Source of the DNA: Pseudomonas farsensis
GTDB lineage: Bacteria > Pseudomonadota > Gammaproteobacteria > Pseudomonadales > Pseudomonadaceae
Direction of reading: 5' to 3'
Assembly: GCF_014268805.2 (NCBI RefSeq)
Contig: NZ_JABWRF020000001.1
Location: forward strand, 248,001-312,000
DNA: 64,000 bases
Below the pieces are notes generated by a model, which was given only the letters and a program-made list of their open reading frames with translations, did not search any database and was not told where the DNA came from. Numbering within the stretch: the first letter of the stretch is position 1; each line of letters begins with the position of its first letter. Below are positions 46,811 through 57,037 of this stretch, piece by piece. Both the position numbers and the translations under genes were made by a program.

Positions 46811-48673
46811 ATGGCCCTACTGCAGATCGCCGAACCCGGTCAGACCCCGCAACCGCACCAGCGCCGCCTGGCGGTGGGGATCGACCTGGGCACCACCAAT
46901 TCTCTCGTCGCAGCTGTACGCAGCGGGCGCAGCGAACCGCTGCCCGATGCCGACGGTAATGTCATTCTGCCCTCGGCGGTGCGTTACCTGGACGCTGGCA
47001 TCGAGGTTGGCCTGGCTGCGCGCATCGCTGCGCCAAGCGACCCGTTGAACACCATTCTTTCGGTCAAGCGCCTGATGGGGCGCGGCCTTGCCGACGTCAA
47101 GCAATTGGGTGAGCAACTGCCTTACCGCTTTGTCGGCGGCGAGTCGCACATGCCGTTCATCACCACGGTGCAGGGCGCCAAAAGCCCGGTCGAGGTGTCT
47201 GCCGACATTCTCAAGGTGCTGCGCCAGCGCGCCGAAGAAACCCTCGGCGGCGAGCTGGTCGGTGCGGTGATCACCGTGCCTGCCTACTTCGACGATGCCC
47301 AGCGCCAGGCCACCAAGGATGCTGCCAGGCTCGCCGGCCTGAACGTGCTGCGCCTGCTCAACGAGCCTACCGCGGCTGCCGTGGCCTACGGCCTGGACCA
47401 GAACGCCGAAGGCGTGGTGGCGATCTTCGACCTTGGCGGTGGCACGTTCGATATTTCCATCCTGCGCCTGACCGCCGGGGTGTTCGAGGTGCTGGCCACC
47501 GGTGGCGATACCGCGCTGGGCGGCGATGATTTCGACCACGCCGTCGCAGGTTGGATCATCGAGCAGGCGGGGCTGTCTGCCGACCTCGACCCCGCCACCC
47601 AGCGCCTGCTGCTGCAGACCGCCTGCGCCGCCAAGCAAGCCCTGACCGACAGCGACACCGTCACTGTTCGTCACGGCGCTTGGCAGGGTGAGCTGAGCCG
47701 CGCCACCTTTGAAACCATGATCGAGCCGATGATCGCGCGCAGCCTCAAGGCTTGCCGCCGCGCCGTGCGCGACAGTGGTGTCGAGCTGGACGAAGTCGGC
47801 GCGGTGGTAATGGTGGGTGGCTCCACCCGCGTACCGCGCGTGCGTGAAGCCGTCGGCACGTTGTTTGGCCGCGCGCCGCTGACCTCCATCGACCCGGACC
47901 AGGTGGTCGCCATCGGTGCTGCCATCCAGGCTGACACGCTGGCCGGTAACCGTCGTGAAGGCGGCGAGCTGTTGCTGCTCGATGTCATTCCACTGTCGCT
48001 CGGCCTTGAAACCATGGGCGGGCTGATGGAAAAGGTGATCCCGCGCAATACCACCATCCCGGTGGCCCGCGCCCAGGAGTTCACCACCTACAAAGACGGC
48101 CAGTCGGCCATGATGATCCACGTCCTGCAGGGCGAGCGTGAGCTGATCAGCGATTGCCGTTCACTGGCGCGCTTCGAGCTGCGCGGTATTCCGGCCATGG
48201 TTGCAGGTGCGGCGAAAATTCGCGTCACCTTCCAGGTCGATGCCGATGGCCTGCTCAGCGTTGCCGCCCGCGAACTGGGTTCGGGCGTGGAGTCGAGCAT
48301 CCAGGTCAAACCATCCTATGGGCTGACCGACGGGGAAATCGCCCGCATGCTCAAGGATTCGTTCGAGCACGCCAGCACCGACAAGACCGCCCGCCAGTTG
48401 CGCGAGCATCAGGTCGACGCCGAGCGTCTGCTCGAAGCGGTACAAGGCGCCCTGGACGCCGATGGCGAGCGTCTGCTCAGCACTGACGAGCGCGACGCCA
48501 TCGCATTCCAGATGCAGGAACTACGTGATTTGCTTACCGGCACCGATGGCCCAGCCATCGAGCAGCAGACTCGCCGTCTGTCGCAGGTGACCGATGCATT
48601 TGCCGCCCGTCGCCTTGATTCGACGGTCAAAGCCGCACTGGCCGGGCGCAACCTGAATGAGATCGAGGAGTAA
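46811..48673 (+). CDS. hscA: Specialised Hsp70 chaperone HscA
   Basis: A 620-residue Hsp70 dedicated to cluster release from IscU. The ATPase domain has [39 protein letters not shown] and [10 protein letters not shown] in order; the peptide-binding domain follows after about residue 390. The normal length and its place between hscB and fdx leave no doubt. Confidence 0.96.
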   Translation: MALLQIAEPGQTPQPHQRRLAVGIDLGTTNSLVAAVRSGRSEPLPDADGNVILPSAVRYLDAGIEVGLAARIAAPSDPLNTILSVKRLMGRGLADVKQLGEQLPYRFVGGESHMPFITTVQGAKSPVEVSADILKVLRQRAEETLGGELVGAVITVPAYFDDAQRQATKDAARLAGLNVLRLLNEPTAAAVAYGLDQNAEGVVAIFDLGGGTFDISILRLTAGVFEVLATGGDTALGGDDFDHAVAGWIIEQAGLSADLDPATQRLLLQTACAAKQALTDSDTVTVRHGAWQGELSRATFETMIEPMIARSLKACRRAVRDSGVELDEVGAVVMVGGSTRVPRVREAVGTLFGRAPLTSIDPDQVVAIGAAIQADTLAGNRREGGELLLLDVIPLSLGLETMGGLMEKVIPRNTTIPVARAQEFTTYKDGQSAMMIHVLQGERELISDCRSLARFELRGIPAMVAGAAKIRVTFQVDADGLLSVAARELGSGVESSIQVKPSYGLTDGEIARMLKDSFEHASTDKTARQLREHQVDAERLLEAVQGALDADGERLLSTDERDAIAFQMQELRDLLTGTDGPAIEQQTRRLSQVTDAFAARRLDSTVKAALAGRNLNEIEE

Positions 48674-48676
48674 CCG

Positions 48677-49018
48677 ATGCCGCTGGTGACATTCCTGCCG
48701 CATGAAAAATTCTGCCCCGAAGGGCTGACCGTGGAAGTGGCCACCGGGACCAACATCCTGGAGCTGGCCCACGATCACCACATCGAGATGGAAAGCGCCT
48801 GTGGCGGCGTCAAGGCCTGCACCACATGCCACTGCATCGTGCGCAAGGGTTTCGACTCGCTTGCAGAAGCCGATGAGCTCGAAGAAGACATGCTGGACAA
48901 GGCCTGGGGCCTGGAGGCGCAGTCGCGCCTGGGTTGCCAGGTGGTGGTGGCCGACCAGGACATCACCATCGAGATCCCCAAGTACTCGCTCAACCACGCC
49001 GCCGAAGCGCCGCACTGA
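48677..49018 (+). CDS. fdx: ISC-type [2Fe-2S] ferredoxin
   Basis: A 113-residue adrenodoxin-like ferredoxin. The ligand pattern is Cys42, Cys48 and Cys51 in ACGGVKACTTC, and a fourth in SRLGCQVVV. It gives electrons for cluster assembly on IscU. It starts 3 bp after hscA. Confidence 0.96.
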   Translation: MPLVTFLPHEKFCPEGLTVEVATGTNILELAHDHHIEMESACGGVKACTTCHCIVRKGFDSLAEADELEEDMLDKAWGLEAQSRLGCQVVVADQDITIEIPKYSLNHAAEAPH

Positions 49019-49029
49019 GGGCTGTCTGC

Positions 49030-49230
49030 ATGAGTCTGAAATGGGTTGATGTACTTGAGATCGCCATTGAGCTTGCAGAAAGCAAGCCGGAAGTCGATCC
49101 TCGTTATGTGAATTTCGTCGATCTGCACCGTTGGGTGCTGGCGTTGCCAGCATTCAGCGACGATCCGTCCCGCGGCGGCGAAAAAGTACTCGAGGCCATC
49201 CAGGCGGCCTGGATTGACGAAGCCGACTAA
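49030..49230 (+). CDS. iscX: Fe-S assembly modulator IscX
   Basis: A 66-residue acidic protein (YfhJ) with MSLKWVDVLEIAIELAE and DLHRWVLALPAF, binding IscS and iron. It is the last gene of the isc operon, 11 bp after fdx and just before a terminator. Confidence 0.95.
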   Translation: MSLKWVDVLEIAIELAESKPEVDPRYVNFVDLHRWVLALPAFSDDPSRGGEKVLEAIQAAWIDEAD

Positions 49231-49260
49231 GCGCACGCTGCAGGTTAGGCAATCCCCTGG

Positions 49261-49291
49261 AACCCGCGTATAATTCGCGGGTTTAATTTTT
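49261..49291 (+). terminator. isc operon terminator whose loop is TATAAT, possibly also the ndk promoter
   Basis: AACCCGCG (49261-49268) pairs with CGCGGGTT (49276-49283) across the loop TATAATT, then TTAATTTTT follows. The loop contains a perfect -10 hexamer (49269-49274). A weak -35-like TTAGGC is 18 bp upstream of it. The ndk ATG is 46 bp after the hexamer. The terminator is well supported; the promoter is inferred. Confidence 0.78.
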
Positions 49292-49319
49292 CGTAACACT
49301 AATATTTCTGGAGTTTTCC

Positions 49320-49745
49320 ATGGCTGTTCAACGTACTTTCTCGATCATCAAGCCTGACGCAGTTGCCAAAAACGTCATCGGCAAGATCACTTCCCGCTTT
49401 GAAGAAGCCGGCCTGAAAATCGTTGCTTCGAAAATGAAGCAACTGTCCAAAGCCGAAGCCGAAGGCTTCTACGCCGAGCACAGCGCTCGTGGCTTCTTCG
49501 GTGAGCTGGTTGCCTTCATGACTTCCGGTCCGGTTGTCGTTCAGGTTCTGGAAGGCGAGAACGCCATTGCCCGCAACCGCGAGCTGATGGGCGCTACCAA
49601 CCCTAAAGAAGCTGCTGCCGGCACCATCCGTGCTGACTTCGCCGAGTCCATCGACGCCAACGCCGTTCACGGTTCGGACTCCGAAGCCGCTGCTGCTCGC
49701 GAAATCGCTTACTTCTTCGCAGCTACCGAGGTAACCACTCGCTAA
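49320..49745 (+). CDS. ndk: Nucleoside diphosphate kinase
   Basis: A 141-residue enzyme that balances nucleoside triphosphates through a phosphohistidine. It starts [19 protein letters not shown]; the catalytic His lies in [16 protein letters not shown]. The ribosome site GGAG is 7 bases before the ATG. It follows the isc terminator and precedes rlmN by 28 bp. Confidence 0.96.
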   Translation: MAVQRTFSIIKPDAVAKNVIGKITSRFEEAGLKIVASKMKQLSKAEAEGFYAEHSARGFFGELVAFMTSGPVVVQVLEGENAIARNRELMGATNPKEAAAGTIRADFAESIDANAVHGSDSEAAAAREIAYFFAATEVTTR

Positions 49746-49773
49746 GCGAAAGCTTACGGGTGAGGGTGAATCC

Positions 49774-50916
49774 ATGACGACATCTACTGGCAAAATCAAC
49801 CTGTTGGGCCTGACCCAGCCGGAAATGGAACAGTTCTTCGACTCGATCGGGGAGAAACGCTTCCGTGCCGGCCAGGTGATGAAATGGATTCACCATTTTG
49901 GCGTGTCAGATTTCTCTGCCATGACCAACGTAGGCAAGGTCTTGCGCGAAAAGCTCGAGGCCGTTGCCGAGATTCGCCCCCCGGAAGTGGTCAGCGAAGA
50001 CATTTCCGCAGACGGTACCCGTAAATGGGTCATCCGCGTTGCCTCCGGCAGCTGCGTCGAAACCGTCTACATCCCCACCGACGACCGCGGTACGCTCTGC
50101 GTCTCGTCGCAAGCCGGCTGCGCCCTGGACTGCAGTTTCTGCTCCACCGGCAAGCAAGGCTTCAACAGCAACCTCACCGCCGCTGAAGTCATCGGCCAGG
50201 TGTGGCTTGCCAACAAATCCTTCGGGACCGTCCCTGCCAAAGTCGACCGCGCTATTACCAACGTGGTCATGATGGGTATGGGCGAGCCTCTGCTGAACTT
50301 CGATAACGTCATCGCCGCCATGAAAATCATGATGGATGACCTCGGGTACGGCATTTCCAAACGTCGCGTCACGCTCTCCACCTCGGGTGTAGTGCCAATG
50401 ATCGACGAACTGGCCAAGCATATCGACGTGTCCCTGGCACTGTCGCTGCACGCACCCAACGACGAACTGCGCAACCAGCTGGTACCGATCAACAAGAAGT
50501 ACCCGCTCAAGGTGCTGCTCGAGTCGTGCATGGGCTATATGGCAACCCTCGGCGGCAAGCGCGTCCTGACCGTCGAGTACACCCTGCTCAAGGACGTCAA
50601 CGACCAGCCTGAGCATGCTGCGCAAATGATCGAGTTGCTGCGCGATGTCCCGTGCAAGATCAACCTGATCCCGTTCAACCCGTTCCCGCATTCGGGCTAC
50701 GAGCGGCCGAGCAACAACGCCATTCGTCGCTTCCAGGACCTGCTGCACCACGGTGGCTTCAACGTCACCACCCGCACCACCCGTGGCGAAGACATCGACG
50801 CCGCCTGTGGCCAGCTGGTCGGGCAGGTCAATGACCGCACCCGCCGCAGCGAGCGCTATATCGCCGTGCGTCAGCTTGCCAGCGACGAGCCGCAAGACAG
50901 CGCACCGCGCCTCTGA
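49774..50916 (+). CDS. rlmN: Dual-specificity 23S rRNA / tRNA adenine-C2 methyltransferase
   Basis: A 380-residue radical-SAM enzyme methylating A2503 of 23S rRNA and A37 of several tRNAs. The CxxxCxxC cluster motif is [28 protein letters not shown] and the C-terminal [17 protein letters not shown] with its catalytic Cys are present. Usual length. Probably co-transcribed with ndk and pilF. Confidence 0.96.
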   Translation: MTTSTGKINLLGLTQPEMEQFFDSIGEKRFRAGQVMKWIHHFGVSDFSAMTNVGKVLREKLEAVAEIRPPEVVSEDISADGTRKWVIRVASGSCVETVYIPTDDRGTLCVSSQAGCALDCSFCSTGKQGFNSNLTAAEVIGQVWLANKSFGTVPAKVDRAITNVVMMGMGEPLLNFDNVIAAMKIMMDDLGYGISKRRVTLSTSGVVPMIDELAKHIDVSLALSLHAPNDELRNQLVPINKKYPLKVLLESCMGYMATLGGKRVLTVEYTLLKDVNDQPEHAAQMIELLRDVPCKINLIPFNPFPHSGYERPSNNAIRRFQDLLHHGGFNVTTRTTRGEDIDAACGQLVGQVNDRTRRSERYIAVRQLASDEPQDSAPRL

Positions 50917-50930
50917 CGAGCCCTGTAGCC

Positions 50931-51692
50931 ATGACCCTGCGCGCCGCGCTGTCGATCCTCATGCTTGCGTTGCTGGCCGGCTGCGTTTCGGGCGGTGCGG
51001 GCGATCCGCTTGCCACTCGGCAAGGGCGTGAAGAGGCGGGCAGGGCGTATGTGCAGTTGGGGCTGGGCTATTTGCAGCAGGGTCTGGCCGGGCAAGCCAA
51101 GGCACCGTTGAGCCAGGCGCTGGCCCTGAACAGCAGCGATGCCGATGCCCACGCGGCGTTGGCCCTGGTGTTCCAGGCCGAGGGCGAGCCGCAATTGGCG
51201 CTGCAGCACTTCGAAAAAGCCCTGGCGGTGCTGCCTGCCGATACGCGAATCCGCAACAACTTCGGCAGTTTCCTATATGCTCAAGGCCGTTTTGCCGATG
51301 CCCAGGCAATGTTTCGTCAGGCAGCGGCCGATACCCTGTATCCTGAGCGCTCCCGGGTCTACGAGAACCTTGGCCTGACGGCACGCAGGCTTGGTGAGGC
51401 CGAACAGGCCCATGCGTATCTTGAAAAGGCGCTTCGGCTCAATCAGCGGCAACCCCGTGCGTTGCTTGAAATGGCTGAGTTGTCCTACGAAAACAGGCAT
51501 TATGTGCCGGCGCGGGATTACTACGATCGTTTCAGCCAGCTGAGCGACCAGAATGCCCGTAGCCTGCTGCTGGGCGTTCGCCTGGCCAGCGCCCTTGACC
51601 AGCAGGGCACCGCTGCCCAATTGGGCCAGCAATTACAACGACTTTATCCCGGTACGCCGGAATATCAGCAATACCTGTCGGAGCAACGATGA
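50931..51692 (+). CDS. pilF: Type IV pilus pilotin lipoprotein PilF
   Basis: A 253-residue TPR lipoprotein that carries the secretin PilQ to the outer membrane. The signal peptide ends in LLAGC with Cys18 as the lipidated residue; then six or so TPR helices follow (for example AYVQLGLGYLQQGL, ADAHAALALVFQAEG). It overlaps rodZ by four bases (ATGA). The order rlmN-pilF-rodZ-ispG-hisS is the standard Pseudomonas arrangement. Confidence 0.93.
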   Translation: MTLRAALSILMLALLAGCVSGGAGDPLATRQGREEAGRAYVQLGLGYLQQGLAGQAKAPLSQALALNSSDADAHAALALVFQAEGEPQLALQHFEKALAVLPADTRIRNNFGSFLYAQGRFADAQAMFRQAAADTLYPERSRVYENLGLTARRLGEAEQAHAYLEKALRLNQRQPRALLEMAELSYENRHYVPARDYYDRFSQLSDQNARSLLLGVRLASALDQQGTAAQLGQQLQRLYPGTPEYQQYLSEQR

Positions 51693-52672
51693 AAGCCGCG
51701 CACACCGAAGTAGCAGCAGCGCCTCGCCACAACCCCGGTGACGTCTTGCGTCAGGCCCGCGAACAGCGGGACTGGAGCCAGGCTGAGGTCGCAAAACGGC
51801 TCAACCTTACGGTTTCTTCGCTGAATAACCTTGAAACCGGTGCCTTCGACAAACTGCCGGGGCACACCTTTGCCCGTGGTTATATCCGTGCCTACGCCAA
51901 ACTGATGGATATGGACCAGGCGCCGCTCGTGGCCGCTTTCGACCAGTTCACCGGCAGCCACGCCCAGGGCAGCGATGTACATGCCCTTGGCCGTATCGAA
52001 GAACCGGTGCGCATGTCGCATAACATCCTGCGGGTGGTCAGCCTGCTGCTGCTGGTTGCAGTGGTCGGCGGGGGCTTCGTCTGGTGGCAGGACCAGGGCA
52101 GCCTGCGCGGCAAGGACCTGGCCAAGATTGCCCTGGAGCACGTCGAAGTCGAAAGCGCCGACGGCACTACCCAGATTCACCCGCTGGACGAGCCTGAAGA
52201 CCAGGCCGTCAGCGAGGCGCAACAACCTCAAACCCAGGTGTTGCCGCTGGAGCCTGCCACCAGCGAGGCTGCGCCCGCTGCCACCGAGCAAGCCCCGGCT
52301 GCCGAAAGCACCCCGGCCCAGCCTGTGGTCGTTACCCCGCCAGTCACCGCGCCTACACCCGCTGCTCCCGCTGCGGCGCCTGCCGTTGCAGCCACCGCAC
52401 CGGCCGTTGAGCCTGCTGCAGCCGCTGCAGGCAGCGCCAAGGTGCACATCCAGTATGTTGCCGACTGCTGGACGCAAGTTTCCGATGGCAACGGCAAGGT
52501 GCTGTTCAGTGCCATCAAGCGCAAGGGCGACAGCCTGGAGTTGACCGGCCAGCCACCGTTCGCGGTACGCCTGGGCTTCGCCCGTGGCGCCCAGGTGAGC
52601 TATAACGGCCAGGCGGTCGATGTCGCCCCGTTCACCAGTGGCGAGACCGCTCGCCTGAAGTTGGGACAGTAA
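51689..52672 (+). CDS. rodZ: Cell-shape protein RodZ
   Basis: A 327-residue bitopic membrane protein. The N-terminal helix-turn-helix (VLRQAREQRDWSQAEVAKRL) binds MreB. One membrane span, RVVSLLLLVAVVGGGFVWW (about residues 111-129), is followed by a long Ala/Pro/Thr-rich linker and a C-terminal DUF4115 domain. It links MreB to the elongation machinery. It overlaps pilF and is followed 3 bp later by ispG. Confidence 0.93.
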   Translation: MKAAHTEVAAAPRHNPGDVLRQAREQRDWSQAEVAKRLNLTVSSLNNLETGAFDKLPGHTFARGYIRAYAKLMDMDQAPLVAAFDQFTGSHAQGSDVHALGRIEEPVRMSHNILRVVSLLLLVAVVGGGFVWWQDQGSLRGKDLAKIALEHVEVESADGTTQIHPLDEPEDQAVSEAQQPQTQVLPLEPATSEAAPAATEQAPAAESTPAQPVVVTPPVTAPTPAAPAAAPAVAATAPAVEPAAAAAGSAKVHIQYVADCWTQVSDGNGKVLFSAIKRKGDSLELTGQPPFAVRLGFARGAQVSYNGQAVDVAPFTSGETARLKLGQ

Positions 52673-52675
52673 GTC

Positions 52676-53785
52676 ATGCACGGCGAATCTCCGATCAAAC
52701 GGCGCGAATCCCGCAAAATCTGGGTCGGCAATGTGCCGGTGGGCGGCGATGCCCCCATCGCGGTGCAGAGCATGACCAACACCGATACCAACGATGTGGC
52801 GGCCACGGTCGGGCAGATCCAGCGCCTGGTCGATGCCGGTGTCGATATCGTGCGGGTTTCGGTGCCCGACATGGACGCCGCCGAAGCCTTCGGCAAGATC
52901 AAGCAACTGGTCAGCGTGCCGCTGGTCGCTGATATTCACTTCGACTACAAGATCGCCCTGCGTGTGGCTGAGCTTGGCGTCGATTGCCTGCGCATCAACC
53001 CCGGCAACATTGGCCGTGAAGACCGTGTGCGCGCGGTGGTCGATGCTGCCCGCGACCGTGGTATCCCGATCCGTATCGGGGTCAACGCAGGCTCGCTGGA
53101 AAAGGACCTGCAGAAGAAGTACGGCGAGCCTACGCCCCAGGCGCTGGTCGAATCGGCGCTGCGTCACGTCGAGCACCTCGACCGCCTGGATTTCCAGGAT
53201 TTCAAGGTCAGCGTCAAGGCCTCGGATGTGTTCATGGCCGTCGAAGCCTACCGTCTGTTGGCCCGCCAGATCGTCCAACCGCTGCACCTGGGCATCACCG
53301 AAGCCGGCGGCCTGCGCTCAGGCACGGTGAAATCTGCCGTGGGCCTCGGTATGCTGCTGGCCGAAGGTATCGGTGACACCATCCGTATTTCCCTGGCCGC
53401 AGACCCTGTCGAAGAAGTGAAAGTCGGTTACGACATCCTCAAATCGCTGCGCCTGCGCTCGCGGGGCATCAACTTTATCGCCTGCCCGAGCTGCTCGCGG
53501 CAGAACTTCGATGTGGTCAAGACCATGAACGACCTCGAAGGGCGTCTGGAAGACCTGTTGGTGCCGCTGGACGTGGCGGTGATCGGGTGTGTGGTCAATG
53601 GCCCCGGCGAGGCCAAGGAAGCCCATGTCGGGCTGACTGGCGGTACGCCGAACCTGGTGTACATCGATGGCAAACCTGCGCAAAAACTGAACAACGACAA
53701 CCTGGTGGATGAGCTGGAAAAGCTGATTCGCCAGAAAGCGGCCGAGAAGGTCGAGGCCGACGCGGCACTGATCGCCCGCGGCTGA
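52676..53785 (+). CDS. ispG: 4-hydroxy-3-methylbut-2-enyl diphosphate synthase (flavodoxin)
   Basis: A 369-residue [4Fe-4S] enzyme of the MEP isoprenoid pathway. The N-terminal TIM barrel begins [16 protein letters not shown]; cluster cysteines are in IACPSCSRQ and [15 protein letters not shown]. It depends on Fe-S assembly encoded 4 kb upstream. Usual length. Confidence 0.96.
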   Translation: MHGESPIKRRESRKIWVGNVPVGGDAPIAVQSMTNTDTNDVAATVGQIQRLVDAGVDIVRVSVPDMDAAEAFGKIKQLVSVPLVADIHFDYKIALRVAELGVDCLRINPGNIGREDRVRAVVDAARDRGIPIRIGVNAGSLEKDLQKKYGEPTPQALVESALRHVEHLDRLDFQDFKVSVKASDVFMAVEAYRLLARQIVQPLHLGITEAGGLRSGTVKSAVGLGMLLAEGIGDTIRISLAADPVEEVKVGYDILKSLRLRSRGINFIACPSCSRQNFDVVKTMNDLEGRLEDLLVPLDVAVIGCVVNGPGEAKEAHVGLTGGTPNLVYIDGKPAQKLNNDNLVDELEKLIRQKAAEKVEADAALIARG

Positions 53786-53809
53786 CACACAGATTCGTAA
53801 GGACTTTTC

Positions 53810-55096
53810 GTGAGCAAATCGCTGCAAGCCATTCGTGGCATGAACGACATCCTGCCCGAGCAGTCGCCGCTGTGGCGCTACTTCGAGGGCACCGTGGCCG
53901 GCCTGCTGGACAGCTACGGCTACAGCCAGATCCGCACGCCGATCGTCGAGTTCACCGAGCTGTTCAAGCGCTCCATCGGTGAAGTGACCGACATCGTCGA
54001 AAAAGAGATGTACACCTTCCAGGACAACAAGGACTCGCTGACCTTGCGCCCTGAAGGCACCGCTGCGTGCGTGCGCGCTGTGCTCGAGCACGGCATCATC
54101 GGTAATGGCCAGGTACAGAAGCTCTGGTACGTCGGCCCGATGTTCCGCCACGAGCGCCCGCAGCTGGGGCGCTATCGCCAGTTCCACCAGATCGGTGTCG
54201 AGGTGTTCAACCTGGCAGGCCCCGATATCGATGCCGAACTGATCATGCTCACTTGGCGCCTGTGGGCGTCGCTGGGTATCCAGGACGCTGTGACCCTGGA
54301 GCTCAACAGCCTGGGCACCAGCGAAGCCCGCGCGCGCTACCGTGAGGCGCTGGTCGAGTTCCTGTCCGGGCGTATCGATCAGTTGGACGAAGACAGCAAG
54401 CGCCGCTTGCAGAGCAACCCGCTGCGCATTCTCGACAGCAAGAACGAAGCCACCCAGGCCGCCCTGGTGGGCGCGCCCAAGCTTGAAGAGTACCTGGACG
54501 AAGAGTCCCGCGTGCACTTCGACGGCTTGAAGGCCCGCCTGGATGCAGCCGGCATTCCGTTCGTGATCAACACCAAGCTGGTGCGTGGCCTGGACTACTA
54601 CAGCAAGACCGTATTCGAATGGGTCACCGACAGGCTCGGCGCCCAGGGCACGGTCTGCGCCGGTGGCCGCTACGATGGCCTGGTCGAGCAGATGGGCGGC
54701 AAGCCGACCACCGGCGTTGGCTTTGCCATGGGTATCGAACGCCTGCTGCTGCTGATCGAAACCCTGGGCAAAGTGCCTGAGTCGATCAGCCGGACCCTCG
54801 ACGTTTACCTGTGCGCCTTTGGCGAGCAGGCAGAGCTGGCTGGCCTGAAGCTCAGCGAGCAACTGCGTGATCGTCTGCCGCACCTGCGCCTGGCGGTCAA
54901 CGCCGGCGGCGGCAACTTCAAGAACCAGTTCAAGAAAGCCGACAAGAGCGGCGCGCTGTTCGCGCTGATTTTGGGCGACGACGAGCTCGCTAAGCAGCAA
55001 ATCGGCGTCAAGCCCCTGCGCGGCCAGGGCGAACAACAGAACATTGCCTGGGATGCTCTTGCCGAGCACCTGGAAACCGCGATCGCCCAGGCGTAA
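53810..55096 (+). CDS. hisS: Histidyl-tRNA synthetase
   Basis: A 428-residue class II synthetase. Motif 1 region [10 protein letters not shown], motif 2 [18 protein letters not shown], the histidine-specific [15 protein letters not shown], and the anticodon-binding C-terminal domain are all present. The start is GTG with AAGGAC upstream. It follows ispG by 24 bp. Confidence 0.97.
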   Translation: MSKSLQAIRGMNDILPEQSPLWRYFEGTVAGLLDSYGYSQIRTPIVEFTELFKRSIGEVTDIVEKEMYTFQDNKDSLTLRPEGTAACVRAVLEHGIIGNGQVQKLWYVGPMFRHERPQLGRYRQFHQIGVEVFNLAGPDIDAELIMLTWRLWASLGIQDAVTLELNSLGTSEARARYREALVEFLSGRIDQLDEDSKRRLQSNPLRILDSKNEATQAALVGAPKLEEYLDEESRVHFDGLKARLDAAGIPFVINTKLVRGLDYYSKTVFEWVTDRLGAQGTVCAGGRYDGLVEQMGGKPTTGVGFAMGIERLLLLIETLGKVPESISRTLDVYLCAFGEQAELAGLKLSEQLRDRLPHLRLAVNAGGGNFKNQFKKADKSGALFALILGDDELAKQQIGVKPLRGQGEQQNIAWDALAEHLETAIAQA

Positions 55097-55134
55097 CGCG
55101 GTTCAACAACGAATAGGCGAAAAGGAGTATTGGG

Positions 55135-55776
55135 GTGTCGAGTACCGATGATGATGATCTGGCAGGCGTAAAGGACTGGTGGAACCGCAACGGCAAGCCG
55201 TTGCTGACCGGTGCCTTGCTGGCTGGCGTGGTAGTGATGGGCTGGCAGACCTGGCACAAGTACCAGAACAACCAGTCCCAGGGCGCCTCCGCGCTGTACC
55301 AGGCGCTGCTGGAAACCTCGCTGACCCCAAGTGGCGAGCCGGACGCCGGCAAGGTTGCAGAACTGTCGGGCAAGCTCAAGAGCGAGTTCGGCGGCACCGC
55401 CTATGCCCAATACGGCAGCCTGTTCGTGGCCAAGGTCGCGGTCGACAGCGGCAAGCTCGATGACGCCGCTGCCGAGCTCAAGTCGGTGCTGGACAAACCC
55501 GCCGATGCGACCCTCGGCGAAATTTCGCGCCAGCGCCTGGCCCGTGTGCTCGCCGCGCAGGACAAGGCCGAGGACGCGCTGAAACTGCTTGATGGCGACA
55601 CCGACAAGGCGTTCCAGGCCAGCCGCGAGGAGCTCAAGGGCGATTTGCTGGTACAACTGGGCCGTGCCGATGACGCACACAGTGCCTACGAGAAAGCCAA
55701 GGCCGCACTGTCTGACGACGCCGCGATCGGTGGCCTGCAACTGAAGCTGGATGACCTGGCCAAAGGGGACGCCTGA
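55135..55776 (+). CDS. yfgM: YfgM-family ancillary SecYEG / periplasmic chaperone protein
   Basis: A 213-residue protein with one N-terminal span (LLTGALLAGVVVMGWQTW, about residues 23-40) and a periplasmic TPR-like domain (TPR_21/DUF2133). In E. coli YfgM interacts with SecYEG and PpiD and links to the Rcs system. The GTG start follows AAAAGGAG. It lies directly before bamB, with only one base between. Confidence 0.9.
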   Translation: MSSTDDDDLAGVKDWWNRNGKPLLTGALLAGVVVMGWQTWHKYQNNQSQGASALYQALLETSLTPSGEPDAGKVAELSGKLKSEFGGTAYAQYGSLFVAKVAVDSGKLDDAAAELKSVLDKPADATLGEISRQRLARVLAAQDKAEDALKLLDGDTDKAFQASREELKGDLLVQLGRADDAHSAYEKAKAALSDDAAIGGLQLKLDDLAKGDA

Positions 55777-55777
55777 A

Positions 55778-56920
55778 GTGAAGGGTTGGAAACAAGCAGC
55801 TGTGCTCACCCTCGCCGTACTGGCCGCAGGTTGCAGCAGCAACAGCAAGAAGGAACTGCCCCCGGCCGAACTGACCAAGTTCACCGAGGAAGTGGTGCTG
55901 AAGAAGCAGTGGAGCCGTTCGATCGGTGACGGCCAGGGTGAGACGTACAACACCCTGGTGCCCGCCATCGAAAACGACCGCATCTACGCCGCTGACGTCA
56001 ACGGCAAGGTGTTCGCCCTCGACCGTAACAACGGCGACGTGGCCTGGAAGAAGGACCTCGATCTGCCAGTATCCGGCGCCGTCGGCGTAGGTTACGGCCT
56101 GGTCATGGTCGGCACCCTCAAAGGTGAAGTGGTCGCCCTCGACTCCAGCACCGGTGAAGAGCGCTGGCGTTCGCGGGTGACCAGCGAAGTGCTGGCACCG
56201 CCTGCCAACAACGGCGACGTGGTGGTCGTGCAGACCCAGGACGACCGTCTGATCGGCCTGGACGCTGCAACTGGCGACCGTCGCTGGATCTACGAAAGCA
56301 CCCCTGCGGTGCTGACCCTGCGTGGTACCGGTGCCCCCATCGTGACCAACCAGCTGGCCGTTGCCGGCCTGTCCACCGGTAAAGTGGTGGCTGTGGATAT
56401 CAGCAACGGCGTGCCGGTGTGGGAAAGCCGCGTGGCCATTCCACAGGGCCGTTCGGAGCTGGACCGCGTGGTCGATATCGACGGTGGCTTGCTGCTGTCG
56501 GGCGGTACCTTGTACGTCAGCACCTATCAGGGCCGCGTAGCGGGCCTGGAGCTGGAAAGCGGGCGTGTGCTGTGGCAGCGCGATGCCTCCAGCTATGTCG
56601 GTGTCGCACAGGGCTTTGGCAACGTCTACGTGAGCCTGGCTTCGGGCACCGTGGAAGGTGTCGATGAGCGTTCTTCCAGCGCGCTGTGGAGCAACGACAG
56701 CATGGCGCGCCGCCAGCTGACCGCGCCGGAAGTGTTCTCAAGCTACGTAGCGGTGGGTGACTTCGAGGGTTACCTGCACCTGCTGAGCCAAGTCGATGGC
56801 CGCTTTGTCGGCCGTGAGCGTATCGACAGCGATGGCCTGCGCGCCCGCCCACTTGTGGTCGGCGACACCATCTATGTCTATGGCAACAGCGGCAAGCTCG
56901 AGGCGCTGACCATCCGCTGA
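55778..56920 (+). CDS. bamB: Outer membrane assembly lipoprotein BamB
   Basis: A 380-residue lipoprotein of the BAM complex. The signal peptide ends LAAGC. The rest is an eight-bladed PQQ-like propeller with repeated units such as KVFALDRNNGDVAWKKDL and VVALDSSTGEERWRSRV. It helps insert beta-barrel proteins, which would include the giant autotransporter in this window. The start is GTG 55778, just after yfgM. Confidence 0.95.
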   Translation: MKGWKQAAVLTLAVLAAGCSSNSKKELPPAELTKFTEEVVLKKQWSRSIGDGQGETYNTLVPAIENDRIYAADVNGKVFALDRNNGDVAWKKDLDLPVSGAVGVGYGLVMVGTLKGEVVALDSSTGEERWRSRVTSEVLAPPANNGDVVVVQTQDDRLIGLDAATGDRRWIYESTPAVLTLRGTGAPIVTNQLAVAGLSTGKVVAVDISNGVPVWESRVAIPQGRSELDRVVDIDGGLLLSGGTLYVSTYQGRVAGLELESGRVLWQRDASSYVGVAQGFGNVYVSLASGTVEGVDERSSSALWSNDSMARRQLTAPEVFSSYVAVGDFEGYLHLLSQVDGRFVGRERIDSDGLRARPLVVGDTIYVYGNSGKLEALTIR

Positions 56921-57037
56921 AGCTATGCTTGAGCTCGCTTGCGGGCTTGAGCCGCGGTGCATGATGCGCCGCCCGAACTCCGGCCGCTGCTTTGCAGCGG
57001 CCTTTGCATTTTCAAGAATTCAAGAGTGGAGAGCCGC

